From Pseudomonadota bacterium (GTDB taxonomy: Bacteria > Pseudomonadota > Gammaproteobacteria > Burkholderiales > Burkholderiaceae_E), in NCBI GenBank assembly GCA_029779755.1, contig JAKOZZ010000187.1, forward strand, positions 1 through 47,155: a stretch of DNA of 47,155 nt. The letters are read 5' to 3'. Below the pieces are notes generated by a model, which was given only the letters and a program-made list of their open reading frames with translations, was not told the origin of the DNA and made no database searches. A program made the translations under genes and the position numbers. Shown in pieces: positions 25,172-34,351 of the stretch; position 1 is the first letter of the stretch, and the number at the start of each line of letters is the position of its first letter.

Positions 25172-27691
25172 TCACGCCGCGGCGGTCTTCGGCGCGCCGC
25201 GCTTGCGCAGCATCGGCGACAGCGGCACGGTGCCGATCACGCCGGCGGACGCGAGCCGCTTCAGGTCGTCGTCGCCCAGGCCGAGCACGCCGCGGAGCAC
25301 CTCCTCGTTGAACTGTCCGAGGGTGGGGCCCGGCCACGCGATGGGCACGGGGGGCGCGACCGGACCGGCACGGCCCGCCGCGGCCGCGCGGTACGGCGGG
25401 GACGGCTGCGGATGCGGGCCCACGTAGGCCCGGTCGGTCACCTGCCAGAAGCCGCGCGCCGCGAGCTGCGGGTCGTCGATCAGCTCGGCCGGCGCGCGCA
25501 CGACCCCGGCGGACACGCCGGCGCGCTGCAGCGCGGCCATCGCCGCGTCGGGCGTGCGCGTGCGGGTCCAGGCCGCGATCGCAGCGTCGATGCGGTCGTG
25601 TGCGTCGCGGCGCCCCGCGACATTCGCCAGCGCCCCGTCGGCCGCGAGCGCGGCATCGCCGAGCACGCCGCACAGTGCGCGCCACATGCCGTCGTCCAGC
25701 ACCGACAGCAGCACCCACGCGTCGTGGCCGCTGCACGGATACACGCCCTGGGGCGCGTGATCGGGGTGCCGGTTGCCGAGCCGGGGCCCGAGCCGGCCGT
25801 TGGCCGACTGCTCGATCGCCCACGGCGCGGTGAACGGCATCATGCACTCGACCTGGGACAGGTCCAGGTGCTGCCCCTCGCCGGTGAGCAGCCGGTGCCA
25901 CAGCCCCACCATCAGGGCGGAAGCGGCGTTGAGTCCGCCGACGGCGTCGCCATGCGCGATGTGCGTCATCAGCGGCGGATCGCCTTCGCGGCCGGCGACG
26001 GTCGGCAGGCCGGAGCCGTGCTCGAGGGTCGAGCCGTATGCGCGGCAGGTGCTCCAGGGCCCCGTGGCGCCGAACGCGGCCATCGACACCATCACGAGCT
26101 GCGGGTTGACCTCGCGCAGCCGCGCGTAGTCGAGCCCCAGCTTGGGCAGGACTTCGCTCGAGTAGTTCTCGACGACGGCGTCCGCGCCGCGCACGAGCTC
26201 CTTGAGCAGGCGCGCGCCCTCGGCCGACGTGAGATCGAGCGTGATCGCACGCTTGTTGTGGTTGAGCGCGATGAAGCGCGGCTGCTTCTCGTACAGCTGC
26301 TGCTCGAAGTCGGACATGCGCGTGCTCGTGCCGCGCCACCAGTCGTGATAGCCGCAGGCCTCGACCTTGATCACGTCGGCGCCGAGGTCGGCCATGTTGC
26401 GCGTGCAGATCGGCCCGGCCCAGCCCATCGACAGGTCGATGATGCGCACGCCGGCGAGCGGCCCGGGCACGGCGCTGCGGATGTCCGCGCCGCTGGCCCG
26501 CGTGAGCGCGCGCGATGCGACGTCGGTCCGCGGGCTGCGCCAGCTGCCGCCCGCGGCCCCGCCGTCGTCGAGCTCGGGCATGGCGCCGCCGGACTGCGGC
26601 GGCGTGCGGTTCAGGTGCAGCGGCGACCCAGGCGCCTCCACCGTGCGCGCACCCACGCGGATGGGCACGATCACGCCGCGGTCGCGGAACACCTGCGTGG
26701 CGAGCTGCTCGTGCATCTCCGGGACGATCGCGAAGGGCAGCTTCATGCGCAGCCCCTCCTCGAACCACTCCTGCGCGGTGCGTTCGCGGAAGGCCGCGAT
26801 CAGCCGCGGCTCGAGCGTGTCGGCATGCTCCAGCCGCTCGGGGCCCATCGCGTAGCCGGGGTCGTGGGCCAGCTCCTGCATGTGCAGCAGCTCGCACAGC
26901 GCGGCCCACTGGTGCGGCGTGACGACCGTGATGCCGAGCCAGCCGCTGCGGCAGCGGTACACGCCCATCGGATAGGTGGGGGTGAAGCGGTTGATGCCGC
27001 CGCGCGGCTGGCGCGTGCCCGCGCCGTGCCCCTCGGTGGCCTGGAATTCGGCGAGCGCGATCTCGGCCTCGTGGACGTTGGCGTCCCAGACGCTGCCGTC
27101 GCCGGAGCGCGCGCGCGCGTGCAGCGCCGCCATCGTGGGGATGAACGCAGACAGCCCGCCGACGATCGCCGCGTGGTAGTCGGGCAGCGCAAGCGGCGGA
27201 CCTTCGATCGGCCCGATCGGCTGGACCTTGCCGGCCAGCGCGCGGCAGACGGCGTCACTGCCTTGGAAGGCGGCATAGGGGCCGCCCCGGCCGAACCAGC
27301 TCAGGCCCATCACCACGAGACGGGGATGCGCGGCGCGCAGACGCGCGTGGTCGAGCCCGTAGCGCGCGGCATCCTGCGCGTCGGTGGCGTCGATCAGCAC
27401 GTCGGCTTCGGCGACCAGGGCGGCGATCCGCGCGGCAGCCGCCGGGTCCGCCGGGTCGACGACCAGGCTGCGCTTGCCGAAGTTGAGGTAGGCGAACCAG
27501 CCGCTGGCGCGACCGCCGCGGCCGTCGTCGATCATCGGCGACGCCTGGCGGGCAGGATCGCCCTGCGGCGGCTCGACCTTGACGACCTCGGCGCCGAAGT
27601 CGGCGAAGAACCGCGCACAGTAGGCGGCCGCGGGCAGGGTCCCGATCTCCAGGACCCGGAGCCCCGACATCGGCAGGGGATGCGCGCTCAT
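25172..27691 (-). CDS. Tandem (two-module) family III CoA-transferase
   Basis: 839 residues made of two CaiB/BaiF-type CoA-transferase modules. Module 1 covers about residues 1-400 (LRVLEIGTLPAAAYCARFFA, FGAEVVKVEPPQGDP, catalytic-type Asp in GDGSVWDANVHEAE). Module 2 covers about 445-839 (GVRIIDLSMGWAGPICTRNM, LGADVIKVEACG, Asp in GEGQHLDLSQVE). A Gly/Ala/Ser-rich linker of about 40 residues joins them. Both modules keep the aspartate that forms the acyl anhydride and CoA-thioester. Normal family III enzymes are intertwined dimers of roughly 400-residue chains, so one chain could supply both halves. It is first in the operon with the fused carboxylase. Acid substrate and CoA donor unknown. 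Confidence 0.9.
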   Translation of the reverse strand: MSAHPLPMSGLRVLEIGTLPAAAYCARFFADFGAEVVKVEPPQGDPARQASPMIDDGRGGRASGWFAYLNFGKRSLVVDPADPAAAARIAALVAEADVLIDATDAQDAARYGLDHARLRAAHPRLVVMGLSWFGRGGPYAAFQGSDAVCRALAGKVQPIGPIEGPPLALPDYHAAIVGGLSAFIPTMAALHARARSGDGSVWDANVHEAEIALAEFQATEGHGAGTRQPRGGINRFTPTYPMGVYRCRSGWLGITVVTPHQWAALCELLHMQELAHDPGYAMGPERLEHADTLEPRLIAAFRERTAQEWFEEGLRMKLPFAIVPEMHEQLATQVFRDRGVIVPIRVGARTVEAPGSPLHLNRTPPQSGGAMPELDDGGAAGGSWRSPRTDVASRALTRASGADIRSAVPGPLAGVRIIDLSMGWAGPICTRNMADLGADVIKVEACGYHDWWRGTSTRMSDFEQQLYEKQPRFIALNHNKRAITLDLTSAEGARLLKELVRGADAVVENYSSEVLPKLGLDYARLREVNPQLVMVSMAAFGATGPWSTCRAYGSTLEHGSGLPTVAGREGDPPLMTHIAHGDAVGGLNAASALMVGLWHRLLTGEGQHLDLSQVECMMPFTAPWAIEQSANGRLGPRLGNRHPDHAPQGVYPCSGHDAWVLLSVLDDGMWRALCGVLGDAALAADGALANVAGRRDAHDRIDAAIAAWTRTRTPDAAMAALQRAGVSAGVVRAPAELIDDPQLAARGFWQVTDRAYVGPHPQPSPPYRAAAAGRAGPVAPPVPIAWPGPTLGQFNEEVLRGVLGLGDDDLKRLASAGVIGTVPLSPMLRKRGAPKTAAA

Positions 27692-28018
27692 GCTGCGTCT
27701 CCGGACACTGCCTTCCCATGCACCCGCGTGCGCACCCGTGCACGCGTCGTCCGTGCCCGTGCACGCGTCGCCCCTGCCCGGCCCTCCAGGCTGCCGATGC
27801 CGCTCATCCCGTCTCCTCGTGTGGTGGTGCCGCGCGTCGATCGCGACGGCGGCACCGACGGGTGCCCCCGGCTGCACGCATCACGCGCGCTCGACGTTCC
27901 GGACCTTGTTTCATTGGCCGAGCCTGTGACCGCCCGGCGGCGGTCAACAATAGACACTCGCAGATGAATTGGCAAACCCGGCCGGACGGGCGCGGGCGAC
28001 GGGCGAGGCGCCCGGAGA
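27692..28018. other. 327-bp leader/intergenic region upstream of CoA-transferase operon
   Basis: No coding signal recognised. It holds a 15-bp element CCCGTGCACGCGTCG twice (27735-27749 and 27756-27770), and at its far end a candidate leftward promoter with an operator dyad. If that promoter is used, the transcript has an untranslated leader of about 240 bases. I see no known riboswitch in it. Confidence 0.6.
27927..27975 (-). promoter_or_regulatory. Leftward promoter with downstream operator dyad
   Basis: On the minus strand TTGCCA (27975-27970) and TATTGT (27952-27947) are separated by 17 bases, a good sigma-70 match at -35 and a fair one at -10. Directly after the -10 lies the inverted repeat TGACCGCC-N4-GGCGGTCA (27927-27946), which would cover the transcription start. 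This is a usual position for a repressor site. The regulator is not adjacent and cannot be named. Confidence 0.55.
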
Positions 28019-29401
28019 TCAGCGGGTCACGACGAACGGGCGGGATCCGCTGCGCTGCGCGATCCGCTCGGCGGCGGCGAGCGCGTCGGCACGGCGCGGA
28101 TACGGTCCCATCAGCACCTTGAAGTGCGCGCCGTCGGCCCGGACGCGCAACGGCACCGCGATGTCGAGCTGCGACTCCAGATGATCCCGCAGGGCTTCGG
28201 CGTTTTCACGGGTCGAAAATGCACCCAGCTGCAGGAACACCCCTGTGTCGGCCACTGGCGCAGACGCGCCCGGCGCCGCGGACGCGCTCCGGGGGCTCGT
28301 GGTCACGGTGGCGGGCCGGGGCCCGTCCGGCGGCGGCGTCACCGGCATCCGCTGCGGTGATGCGCGCTCCGAGGGGGCGCGCTCCGGCGATGTCCGCTCC
28401 GGCGTTGTCCGCTCCGGCGTTGTCCGCTCCGGCGATGTCCGCTCCGGCGACGTTCGCTCGGAGGGGGCACGCTGCGGCGCAGCCCGTTCGATGGGGGCCA
28501 CGACGGTCTCGACGTCGAGGCGCTCGGGACGGAGGGCCTCCGCACCCGATGCGGCAACCTGGACGAACCGGACGTCGGTGACGGCGGCCGCGCCCGAGGA
28601 CAGTGTTGCGGCGGCCGGGCGTGCCGCTGGCGCGGCCGACACGGCTGGCACGGCCGGCGCGGCGGCAGGCCCCGGCGCGGCCACGCCCTCGAGGGGCACG
28701 CCGTCGAACCGCGTGATGAGTTCGACCTCGACCTGCGCGCTTCCGGCGCCCGCATAACCGAGGCGCGCGGCCGCGGTGTACGACAGGTCGATCACCCGGT
28801 CGTGCAGGAACGGCCCGCGGTCGTTCACCCGCACGACGACGCTGCGGCCGCTGGCCAGGTGCGTGACCCGCGCATAGCTGGGGATGGGCAGCGTGGGGTG
28901 CGCCGCCGTCATCGCGTACATGTCGTACACCTCCCCGCTGGAGGTGCGGCGACCGTGGAACTTGCGGCCGTACCAGGAGGCAACCCCGCGCTGGCGGAAC
29001 GGCGACAGCTCGACCATCGGCTGATACTGCCGCTCGAACACGACGTACGGACGGTTCGCGCGCGCCAGCAGTGGCTCGGGCCGCGGCACGGCGTCGGGGA
29101 TCGACATCAGGTCCGCCGGCGGATGCTCGCCGGGACCGTCGTCCTGGTAGTAGCCGCCGCCGCGCGCCACTGGCGGGCGCACGCCCGTGTCGGAACGCGC
29201 GCCCGGGGCGCCGGGTCGGGGCCCGGGCGACGAGCAGGCGGCCAGCGCGGCGGCCACGACGATCGCCGCCAGCGCCGCGCCCCGGCGACCAGCGGCCGTC
29301 TCCACGCGGCGTTTCGCGGTGCGATGGGCCGTGCCATTCGAAGGGCGATTCGAAGGGCGATGCACGGCGCAATTCATCGGGCGATGCACGGTGCGCTTCA
29401 C
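28019..29401 (-). CDS. rlpA: RlpA-type septal ring lipoprotein (DPBB + SPOR)
   Basis: About 460 residues. A basic N-region and hydrophobic stretch end in the lipobox LAAC near residue 55. The double-psi beta-barrel is at about residues 135-225 ([19 protein letters not shown], then [11 protein letters not shown] with the catalytic-type Asp). A long Pro/Ala/Arg linker with seven RTSPE-like units follows, then a C-terminal SPOR domain ([20 protein letters not shown]) that binds denuded septal glycan. RlpA cleaves such glycan in Pseudomonas. The GTG at 29401 overlaps the upstream stop (GTGA) and has GGAG eight bases before it; ATG 29377 and GTG 29305 lack a ribosome-binding site. Last gene of the argS run. 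Confidence 0.88.
   Translation of the reverse strand: MKRTVHRPMNCAVHRPSNRPSNGTAHRTAKRRVETAAGRRGAALAAIVVAAALAACSSPGPRPGAPGARSDTGVRPPVARGGGYYQDDGPGEHPPADLMSIPDAVPRPEPLLARANRPYVVFERQYQPMVELSPFRQRGVASWYGRKFHGRRTSSGEVYDMYAMTAAHPTLPIPSYARVTHLASGRSVVVRVNDRGPFLHDRVIDLSYTAAARLGYAGAGSAQVEVELITRFDGVPLEGVAAPGPAAAPAVPAVSAAPAARPAAATLSSGAAAVTDVRFVQVAASGAEALRPERLDVETVVAPIERAAPQRAPSERTSPERTSPERTTPERTTPERTSPERAPSERASPQRMPVTPPPDGPRPATVTTSPRSASAAPGASAPVADTGVFLQLGAFSTRENAEALRDHLESQLDIAVPLRVRADGAHFKVLMGPYPRRADALAAAERIAQRSGSRPFVVTR
28366..28470. repeat. 15-bp tandem repeat inside rlpA
   Basis: Five close copies of GCTCCGGCGATGTCC fill 28381-28455, with one degenerate copy on each side. They encode the reiterated R-T-(S/T)-P-E unit in the linker between barrel and SPOR domain. 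The unit is a multiple of three, so copy-number change would alter linker length without a frameshift. Confidence 0.9.
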
Positions 29402-30222
29402 GTGGCGCACTCCGCATCCAACGTGCGCCGGAACGCCCGCAGCCACGCGAGGCCCTGGATGGCGCGCACGCCGTACCAGGACGTCATCTCGCCGTCGATC
29501 AGCGTCACGGGCCGGCCGCCGAGGGCCGGATCGGCGCGCAGCGCGGCGACGTGGCGCGGGCCGAAGCGATAGGGCTCGGTGGACAGCAGCACCCGGTCGA
29601 AGCGCTCGGGACCGAAGCGCTGGAAGTCCACCTCCGGATAGCGCGCCCCCGTGTCCGGCGCAACCGCATGCAGGCCGACCGTGCGCAGCATGCGCGCGAT
29701 GAAGGTGTCGGGGCCGACCGTCATCCAGGGGCGCTTCCAGATCAGGTAGAGCACGCGCTGCGGCGCGAACGCCGCCGCACGGTTGGCGGCGAGCTCGGCC
29801 TCGAGCCGGTCGCACCACGCCTCGGCCTGCGCCCCCCGGTCGAAGACGGCGCCGAACAGGCGCAGCAGGCCGGCGTTGTCGGCCACTTCGATCGGGTGCG
29901 TGACCAGGACGTGCGGCACGAACGCGCGCAGCGCGTCGACGGTGGGCTTCTCGTTCTCGTCGACGTTCACCACCAAGTGCGTGGGCGCGAGCGCGCGCAC
30001 CTTGTCGAGGTCGACGTCCTTGGTGCCGCCGACCTTCGGAATGCCGCGCACGACGTCCGCCGGATGGATGCAGAAGCCGGTGCGCCCGACGACCTGGTCG
30101 GCCAGCCCCAGCGCGCAGAGCATCTCGGTCAGGCTGGGCACCAGGGACACGATGCGCACGTCGCCGGTGGCCGGCCCGTGCCACTGCCCGGCGGCGTCGA
30201 TGGCCCCGGTCACGGCGCGCAT
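29398..30222 (-). CDS. BtuF-like helical-backbone metal/cobalamin receptor, no signal peptide
   Basis: 274 residues of the class III periplasmic-binding fold (TroA/BtuF type): [55 protein letters not shown] and [22 protein letters not shown]. It resembles cobalamin-binding proteins, but no signal peptide or lipobox is visible with the ATG at 30222, so the product looks cytoplasmic. Extending to 30333 adds an Arg-rich stretch, also not a signal. The start overlaps the SDR stop (TGATG), and the end overlaps the rlpA start (GTGA). No BtuCD-type transporter genes are nearby. Ligand unknown. Confidence 0.82.
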   Translation of the reverse strand: MRAVTGAIDAAGQWHGPATGDVRIVSLVPSLTEMLCALGLADQVVGRTGFCIHPADVVRGIPKVGGTKDVDLDKVRALAPTHLVVNVDENEKPTVDALRAFVPHVLVTHPIEVADNAGLLRLFGAVFDRGAQAEAWCDRLEAELAANRAAAFAPQRVLYLIWKRPWMTVGPDTFIARMLRTVGLHAVAPDTGARYPEVDFQRFGPERFDRVLLSTEPYRFGPRHVAALRADPALGGRPVTLIDGEMTSWYGVRAIQGLAWLRAFRRTLDAECAT

Positions 30223-30998
30223 CACGCCGACCCCTGCGGGTCGCGCGCCTTGCGGGGAGCGCGCGCGAACAGGGCGTCGAACACGCCGTTGGGCAGCAGA
30301 CGCAGGCCGCGCGCGACCACCCCCATCTGCCACGGAATCACCGCGAACGAGCGGCGGGCTTCGATCGCCGCCACCGCCTTGCGTGCGAACACGTCGACGT
30401 CGGTGAGGAACGGCATGCGATAGCGGTTCGTCGCCGTCATCGGGGTGCGGATGTAGCCGGGCGCGATCGTGACGACGCCCACGCCGCTGCCCCGCAGCTC
30501 GACGCGCAGACTTTCGAGGTAGCTGATGGCGGCGGCCTTCGATGCGCTATAGGCACCCGCGCCGGGCAGGCCGCGCACGCCGGCAACACTCGCGATGCCG
30601 ACCAGGCAGCCCGCGCCGGCGGCGCGCATGCCGGGCACGAACGGCGCGAAGGTGTCGAACAGCGCGATCACGTTCGTGCGCACGATGCGCTCGAAGACCT
30701 CGGCATCGCCGGGCGCTCCGGTGACCGTGCCCGCGCTGATGCCCGCGTTCGCGATCACGACGTCCGGCACGCCGAAGCGCTGCACGTAGGTGTCGGCCGC
30801 ACGCTGCATCGCACCCCGGTCGGCCACGTCGGCGGGCAGCGCCAGCGTCCGGTCGCCGTCCAGCGCATGGGCCAGCGCGTGCAGCGCGTCGGCGCGGCGC
30901 GCGACGAGCCCCAGGGCGGCCTGCGGATGGCGGCGGCGGTATTCGCGCGCCAGGGCTTCGCCGATGCCGCTGGACGCCCCGGTGATGAAGACCTTCAT
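30222..30998 (-). CDS. SDR family oxidoreductase
   Basis: 258-residue classical SDR: cofactor motif [14 protein letters not shown] at residues 4-17, NAGISAG mid-domain, Ser in GIASVAG, and YSASK with Tyr/Lys. The C-terminal part includes a hydrophobic segment seen in membrane-associated SDRs of the YqjQ/DltE kind ([20 protein letters not shown]). It sits 22 bases after dsbA and overlaps the BtuF-like gene by one base, an order I recall from other Burkholderiales argS operons. Substrate unknown. Confidence 0.9.
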   Translation of the reverse strand: MKVFITGASSGIGEALAREYRRRHPQAALGLVARRADALHALAHALDGDRTLALPADVADRGAMQRAADTYVQRFGVPDVVIANAGISAGTVTGAPGDAEVFERIVRTNVIALFDTFAPFVPGMRAAGAGCLVGIASVAGVRGLPGAGAYSASKAAAISYLESLRVELRGSGVGVVTIAPGYIRTPMTATNRYRMPFLTDVDVFARKAVAAIEARRSFAVIPWQMGVVARGLRLLPNGVFDALFARAPRKARDPQGSA

Positions 30999-31020
30999 CG
31001 CCTGCGCAGCCGCGGCGCCG

Positions 31021-31680
31021 CTATTTGCGGGCCTTGCGCTCCAGCTCGATCAGGTGGTCGAGCACGCGCAGCACCGGGGCGTTGCCGCCGGCCATCGAGG
31101 GTGCGGTGTACCACTTGCCGTTGACCGACATGGCCGGCACGCCGTCGACCCGGTACGCCTCGGCCTGCTGCTGCGCCTTGCGCATCTTGGTACGCACGGC
31201 GAACGAATCGAACGTGTCGGTGAAGAGCTTGCGGTCGACGCCCTGACGGGCCACGAACTCCGCCATCTGCTCGGGCTTGGACAGGGACTGCCCGTCGACG
31301 TGGATGGCCTTGAACACGCGCTCGTCGAGCTCGGCGGACTTGCCCATCGCGTCGAGCGTGTAGAACAGCTGCTGATGCGGCACCCAGGACGGCCCGAGCC
31401 CGACGTGCACCTTCTGGAACACCACGTCGGACGGCAGCCGCCTGACCCAGTCCTTGAGCAGCGGCTCGAGCGCGTTGCAGTGCGGGCAGCCGTACCAGAA
31501 GAACTCGAGCACTTCGATCTTGCCGCTGACGGCGACCGGCTGCGCCGGCTTGACCGCACGGTAGGCCGAGCCTTCCTGCAGCGCCCCGGCCTGCGCGAAC
31601 GCGGTGCCGGCGCCGGCGAGCGGGGACAGCAGCGCGGCCTTCAGCAGCGTGCGGGTGACGGGGTCGATCGTGTGGGACAT
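31021..31680 (-). CDS. dsbA: Thiol:disulfide interchange protein DsbA
   Basis: 219-residue periplasmic oxidase that puts disulfides into exported proteins. A signal peptide ends near AFAQA at residue 31. The thioredoxin-fold active site is C65-P-H-C68 in FFWYGCPHCNALEP, the classical DsbA dipeptide. The cis-Pro loop is GVPAMSVNGKWY. The ATG at 31680 has CCGGAG five bases upstream; an ATG at 31695 overlapping the SPOR stop would add five residues. It follows the FtsN-like SPOR gene and precedes an SDR in the argS operon. Confidence 0.95.
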   Translation of the reverse strand: MSHTIDPVTRTLLKAALLSPLAGAGTAFAQAGALQEGSAYRAVKPAQPVAVSGKIEVLEFFWYGCPHCNALEPLLKDWVRRLPSDVVFQKVHVGLGPSWVPHQQLFYTLDAMGKSAELDERVFKAIHVDGQSLSKPEQMAEFVARQGVDRKLFTDTFDSFAVRTKMRKAQQQAEAYRVDGVPAMSVNGKWYTAPSMAGGNAPVLRVLDHLIELERKARK

Positions 31681-31691
31681 CGGGGCTCCGG

Positions 31692-32423
31692 TCATCTGGC
31701 CCGCACCACGGAAGCCTCGATGCCGTTCTCGGCCAGGCGGGTGCGCGCCTTGTTCATGTCGTCGAGTTGCGCGTACGGGCCGATTCGAACGCGGTGCATC
31801 GTCTGCCCGTTGACCTCGGCGGCGACGACGCGCGCCTCGAAGCCGATGAACGCGAGCTTGGCCTTCATCGCTTCCGCGTCTTCCTGCGTGCGGAATGCGC
31901 CGGCCTGCAGCAGATAGCTGGAACGCTCCTCCTTGGGCGCCTCCGCCTTCGGTGCGTCGGCGGGGCGGGCGTCGGCTTTCACGGCCGCCTGCGGGGCCGG
32001 TGCCGGCGCGGGGGTCGGCGACGCCGGCGCGATGCCGGCGGACTCGGCCGCGCCCTTGCCGAACAGCCGGTCGAGCATGCTGGCCTTGTCCTCGACCGTG
32101 TTGGGCGGCACGGTGCCGCTGGCGTCGGCCGCCTCGGGCGCCGCCGGGGACGCCGGGGGCGCGGCGCGCCCGTTCCCCGCCGCAGCCTTGGGATTCAGCG
32201 GACGGTTGGGATCGGGCGCGTCGGCAGCCGACTTGGGCTCGGTCACGCGCTCGGCAGCGCGGTTGGTCTTGTTGACGAACGGCACCGGCGCCTGGGTGAT
32301 GAACACGGCCACCACCACCGCGATCGACAGGCCGAGCACCAGCCCGACCATGAATCCGAGCAGCGTGCCGCCGCGCTGCGCGGTGCGCGCGGGGGGCGTC
32401 GAGGGGCGCGCAGCGACGAGCAT
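31692..32423 (-). CDS. FtsN-like SPOR-domain membrane protein
   Basis: 243 residues. A short cytoplasmic N-terminus is followed by one transmembrane helix at about residues 20-42 (GGTLLGFMVGLVLGLSIAVV), a long Pro/Ala-rich periplasmic linker, and a C-terminal SPOR domain (SSYLLQAGAFRTQEDAEAMK). This is the layout of the late divisome protein FtsN, and many betaproteobacteria have such a gene between argS and dsbA. The ATG at 32423 overlaps the argS stop (TGATG) and has AAGGA before it. I call it FtsN-like rather than ftsN because SPOR proteins are interchangeable in appearance. Confidence 0.88.
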   Translation of the reverse strand: MLVAARPSTPPARTAQRGGTLLGFMVGLVLGLSIAVVVAVFITQAPVPFVNKTNRAAERVTEPKSAADAPDPNRPLNPKAAAGNGRAAPPASPAAPEAADASGTVPPNTVEDKASMLDRLFGKGAAESAGIAPASPTPAPAPAPQAAVKADARPADAPKAEAPKEERSSYLLQAGAFRTQEDAEAMKAKLAFIGFEARVVAAEVNGQTMHRVRIGPYAQLDDMNKARTRLAENGIEASVVRAR

Positions 32424-34351
32424 CACATCCTTTCAGGTGCCGAGACCCCGATCAGCGCAAGACCGTTGCGCAGCACCTGGCGCGTGGCCAGCAGCAGCAG
32501 CAGCCGTGCCTGACGCAGCGACGGGTCGTCGACGAGGAACCGTTCGGCATTATAGTAACTGTGAAGTTCCGCCGCTAAGTCTTTGAGATAGAACGCAACT
32601 GCGTGCGGCGCCAGTTCGTCGGCGGCGGTGGCGACCAGCTCCGGGAAGGCCGCAAGTCGCGCCGCCAGCGCGAACTCGCGCGGCAGTTCCAGACGCGCCA
32701 GCAGACCTGCCGGGTCGCCGGATTGCACCGCAGCCAGCAGCGCGTCCTCGTCGTCGCCGTTCTGCGCGCGGGCCTGCGCCAGCACCGAGCAGATGCGCGC
32801 GTGGGCGTACTGGATGTAGTACACCGGGTTCTCGTCGGTCTGCGACAGCGCCAGATCGACGTCGAACACGAACTCGCTGTCGGCCTTGCGCGAGATCAGG
32901 AAGAAGCGCACCGCGTCGCGCCCGCGGCGCAGCGCGTCGTCGGCGGTCTGCGCGCGCGCGACGACCTCGCTGCCCGTGCCGTCTCCGGCGCCTGCCGCGT
33001 CGCCGGCCCCGGCGCCGTCTGCGCCTGCGCCGCCGCTCCATTCGATCAGGTCGCGCAGCGTCACGTACGAGCCGGCGCGCTTGGAGATCTTGACCTCCTC
33101 GCCGCCGCGCATCACGGTGACCATCTTGTGCAGCACGTAGTCCGGGTACCCCGGCGGGATGCCGACGCCCAGCGCCTGCAGGCCGGCACGCACCCGGGCG
33201 ATCGTGCCGTGGTGGTCGGAGCCCTGCACGTTGATCGCCCGCTGGAAGCCGCGCTGCCACTTGGTGACGTGGTAGGCGACGTCGGGCACGAAGTACGTGT
33301 AGCCGCCGTCGGACTTGCGCATCACGCGGTCCTTGTCGTCCCCGTACGCGGTGGAGCGCAGCCACAGCGCGCCCCCCTCCTCGAAGGTGTGGCCGGCGCG
33401 CACCAGGCCGTCGACCGCCTGCTGCACGCGCCCTTCGGTGTAAAGCGACGACTCGAGGTAGTACTGGTCGAAGCGCACCCCGAACGCCTGCAGGTCCATG
33501 TCCTGCTCGCGGCGCAGGTAGGCGACTGCGAAGCGGCGGATCGCGTCGAGATCGTCGGGGTCGCCCGAGGCGGTGACGGGCGCGACGCGCTCGGCGCCGA
33601 CCGTCGCACCGGCGAGGTAGTCGCGCGCGATGTCCTGGATGTAGTCGCCGCGATAGCCGTCGGCGGGAAAGCGCTCGTCGCCGGGCTCGATGCCGCGTGC
33701 ACGGGCCTGCACGGACAAGGCCAGGTTGGCGATCTGGGCGCCGGCGTCGTTGTAGTAGAACTCGCGCTGCACCTTCCAGCCGTTGGCCTCGAGCAGCGCC
33801 GAGAGGGCATCGCCCAGCGCCCCCTGGCGGCCGTGTCCGACGTGCAGCGGCCCGGTCGGGTTGGCCGACACGAACTCGACGACCACCGGCGCGCCGGCCC
33901 CGCGGTCGCTGCGGCCGTAGGCCGCGCCCGCGCGCAGCACGGCCGCCACCGGCGCCCGCCGCGCCGGCGCCGACAGGCGGATGTTGATGAAGCCCGGTCC
34001 GGCGATCTCGAGGCCGGCGATCATCGCGGATGCGGCATCGCACAAGCCACCGGCCGCTGCCCCGTCCGCGGCCGGGACGGCACCCGCGGAGCTCGCGGCC
34101 GCAGCGTCGAGCTGCGTCACCCGGTCGACCAGGAATTGCGCGACGTCACGCGGGCTCATGCGCAGCGGCTTCGCCATCTGCAGCGCGAGGTTGCACGCGA
34201 GATCCCCGTGCGACGCCTGTTTCGGCCGATCCAGCACGACGTCGGGCACGCTCAGCGTCGCGTCGCCGAGACTGCCGGCGCGCGTGTGGATCAGTTCGCC
34301 GGCCGCGGTGCGGAACCAGGCGGCCAGGGTCTGCTTTTGCTCGATCAACAT
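32423..34351 (-). CDS. argS: Arginyl-tRNA synthetase
   Basis: 642-residue class I synthetase charging tRNA-Arg. The HIGH-like motif is in [20 protein letters not shown], the KMSKS-like motif is KISKRAG, and the C-terminal DALR anticodon-binding domain includes [14 protein letters not shown] and ends [12 protein letters not shown]. It is longer than the common 560-590 residues because of two Ala/Gly-rich inserts, one near residues 85-110 and one of about 30 residues just after [11 protein letters not shown]. No Shine-Dalgarno precedes the ATG at 34351; a TACAAT lies eight bases upstream. First gene of a six-gene leftward operon. Confidence 0.96.
   Translation of the reverse strand: MLIEQKQTLAAWFRTAAGELIHTRAGSLGDATLSVPDVVLDRPKQASHGDLACNLALQMAKPLRMSPRDVAQFLVDRVTQLDAAAASSAGAVPAADGAAAGGLCDAASAMIAGLEIAGPGFINIRLSAPARRAPVAAVLRAGAAYGRSDRGAGAPVVVEFVSANPTGPLHVGHGRQGALGDALSALLEANGWKVQREFYYNDAGAQIANLALSVQARARGIEPGDERFPADGYRGDYIQDIARDYLAGATVGAERVAPVTASGDPDDLDAIRRFAVAYLRREQDMDLQAFGVRFDQYYLESSLYTEGRVQQAVDGLVRAGHTFEEGGALWLRSTAYGDDKDRVMRKSDGGYTYFVPDVAYHVTKWQRGFQRAINVQGSDHHGTIARVRAGLQALGVGIPPGYPDYVLHKMVTVMRGGEEVKISKRAGSYVTLRDLIEWSGGAGADGAGAGDAAGAGDGTGSEVVARAQTADDALRRGRDAVRFFLISRKADSEFVFDVDLALSQTDENPVYYIQYAHARICSVLAQARAQNGDDEDALLAAVQSGDPAGLLARLELPREFALAARLAAFPELVATAADELAPHAVAFYLKDLAAELHSYYNAERFLVDDPSLRQARLLLLLATRQVLRNGLALIGVSAPERM

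Noticed and set aside
21942..25427. 1161-residue plus-strand open frame opposite the carboxylase gene
   Set aside because: High GC removes stops from the antisense frame; the translation is low-complexity and the minus strand holds a clear enzyme.
27692..27940. Riboswitch in the long leader of the CoA-transferase operon
   Set aside because: No conserved aptamer core or clear terminator/antiterminator pair could be recognised by eye.
25145..27967. 940-residue plus-strand frame opposite the CoA-transferase
   Set aside because: Same antisense artefact; no start signal or domain.
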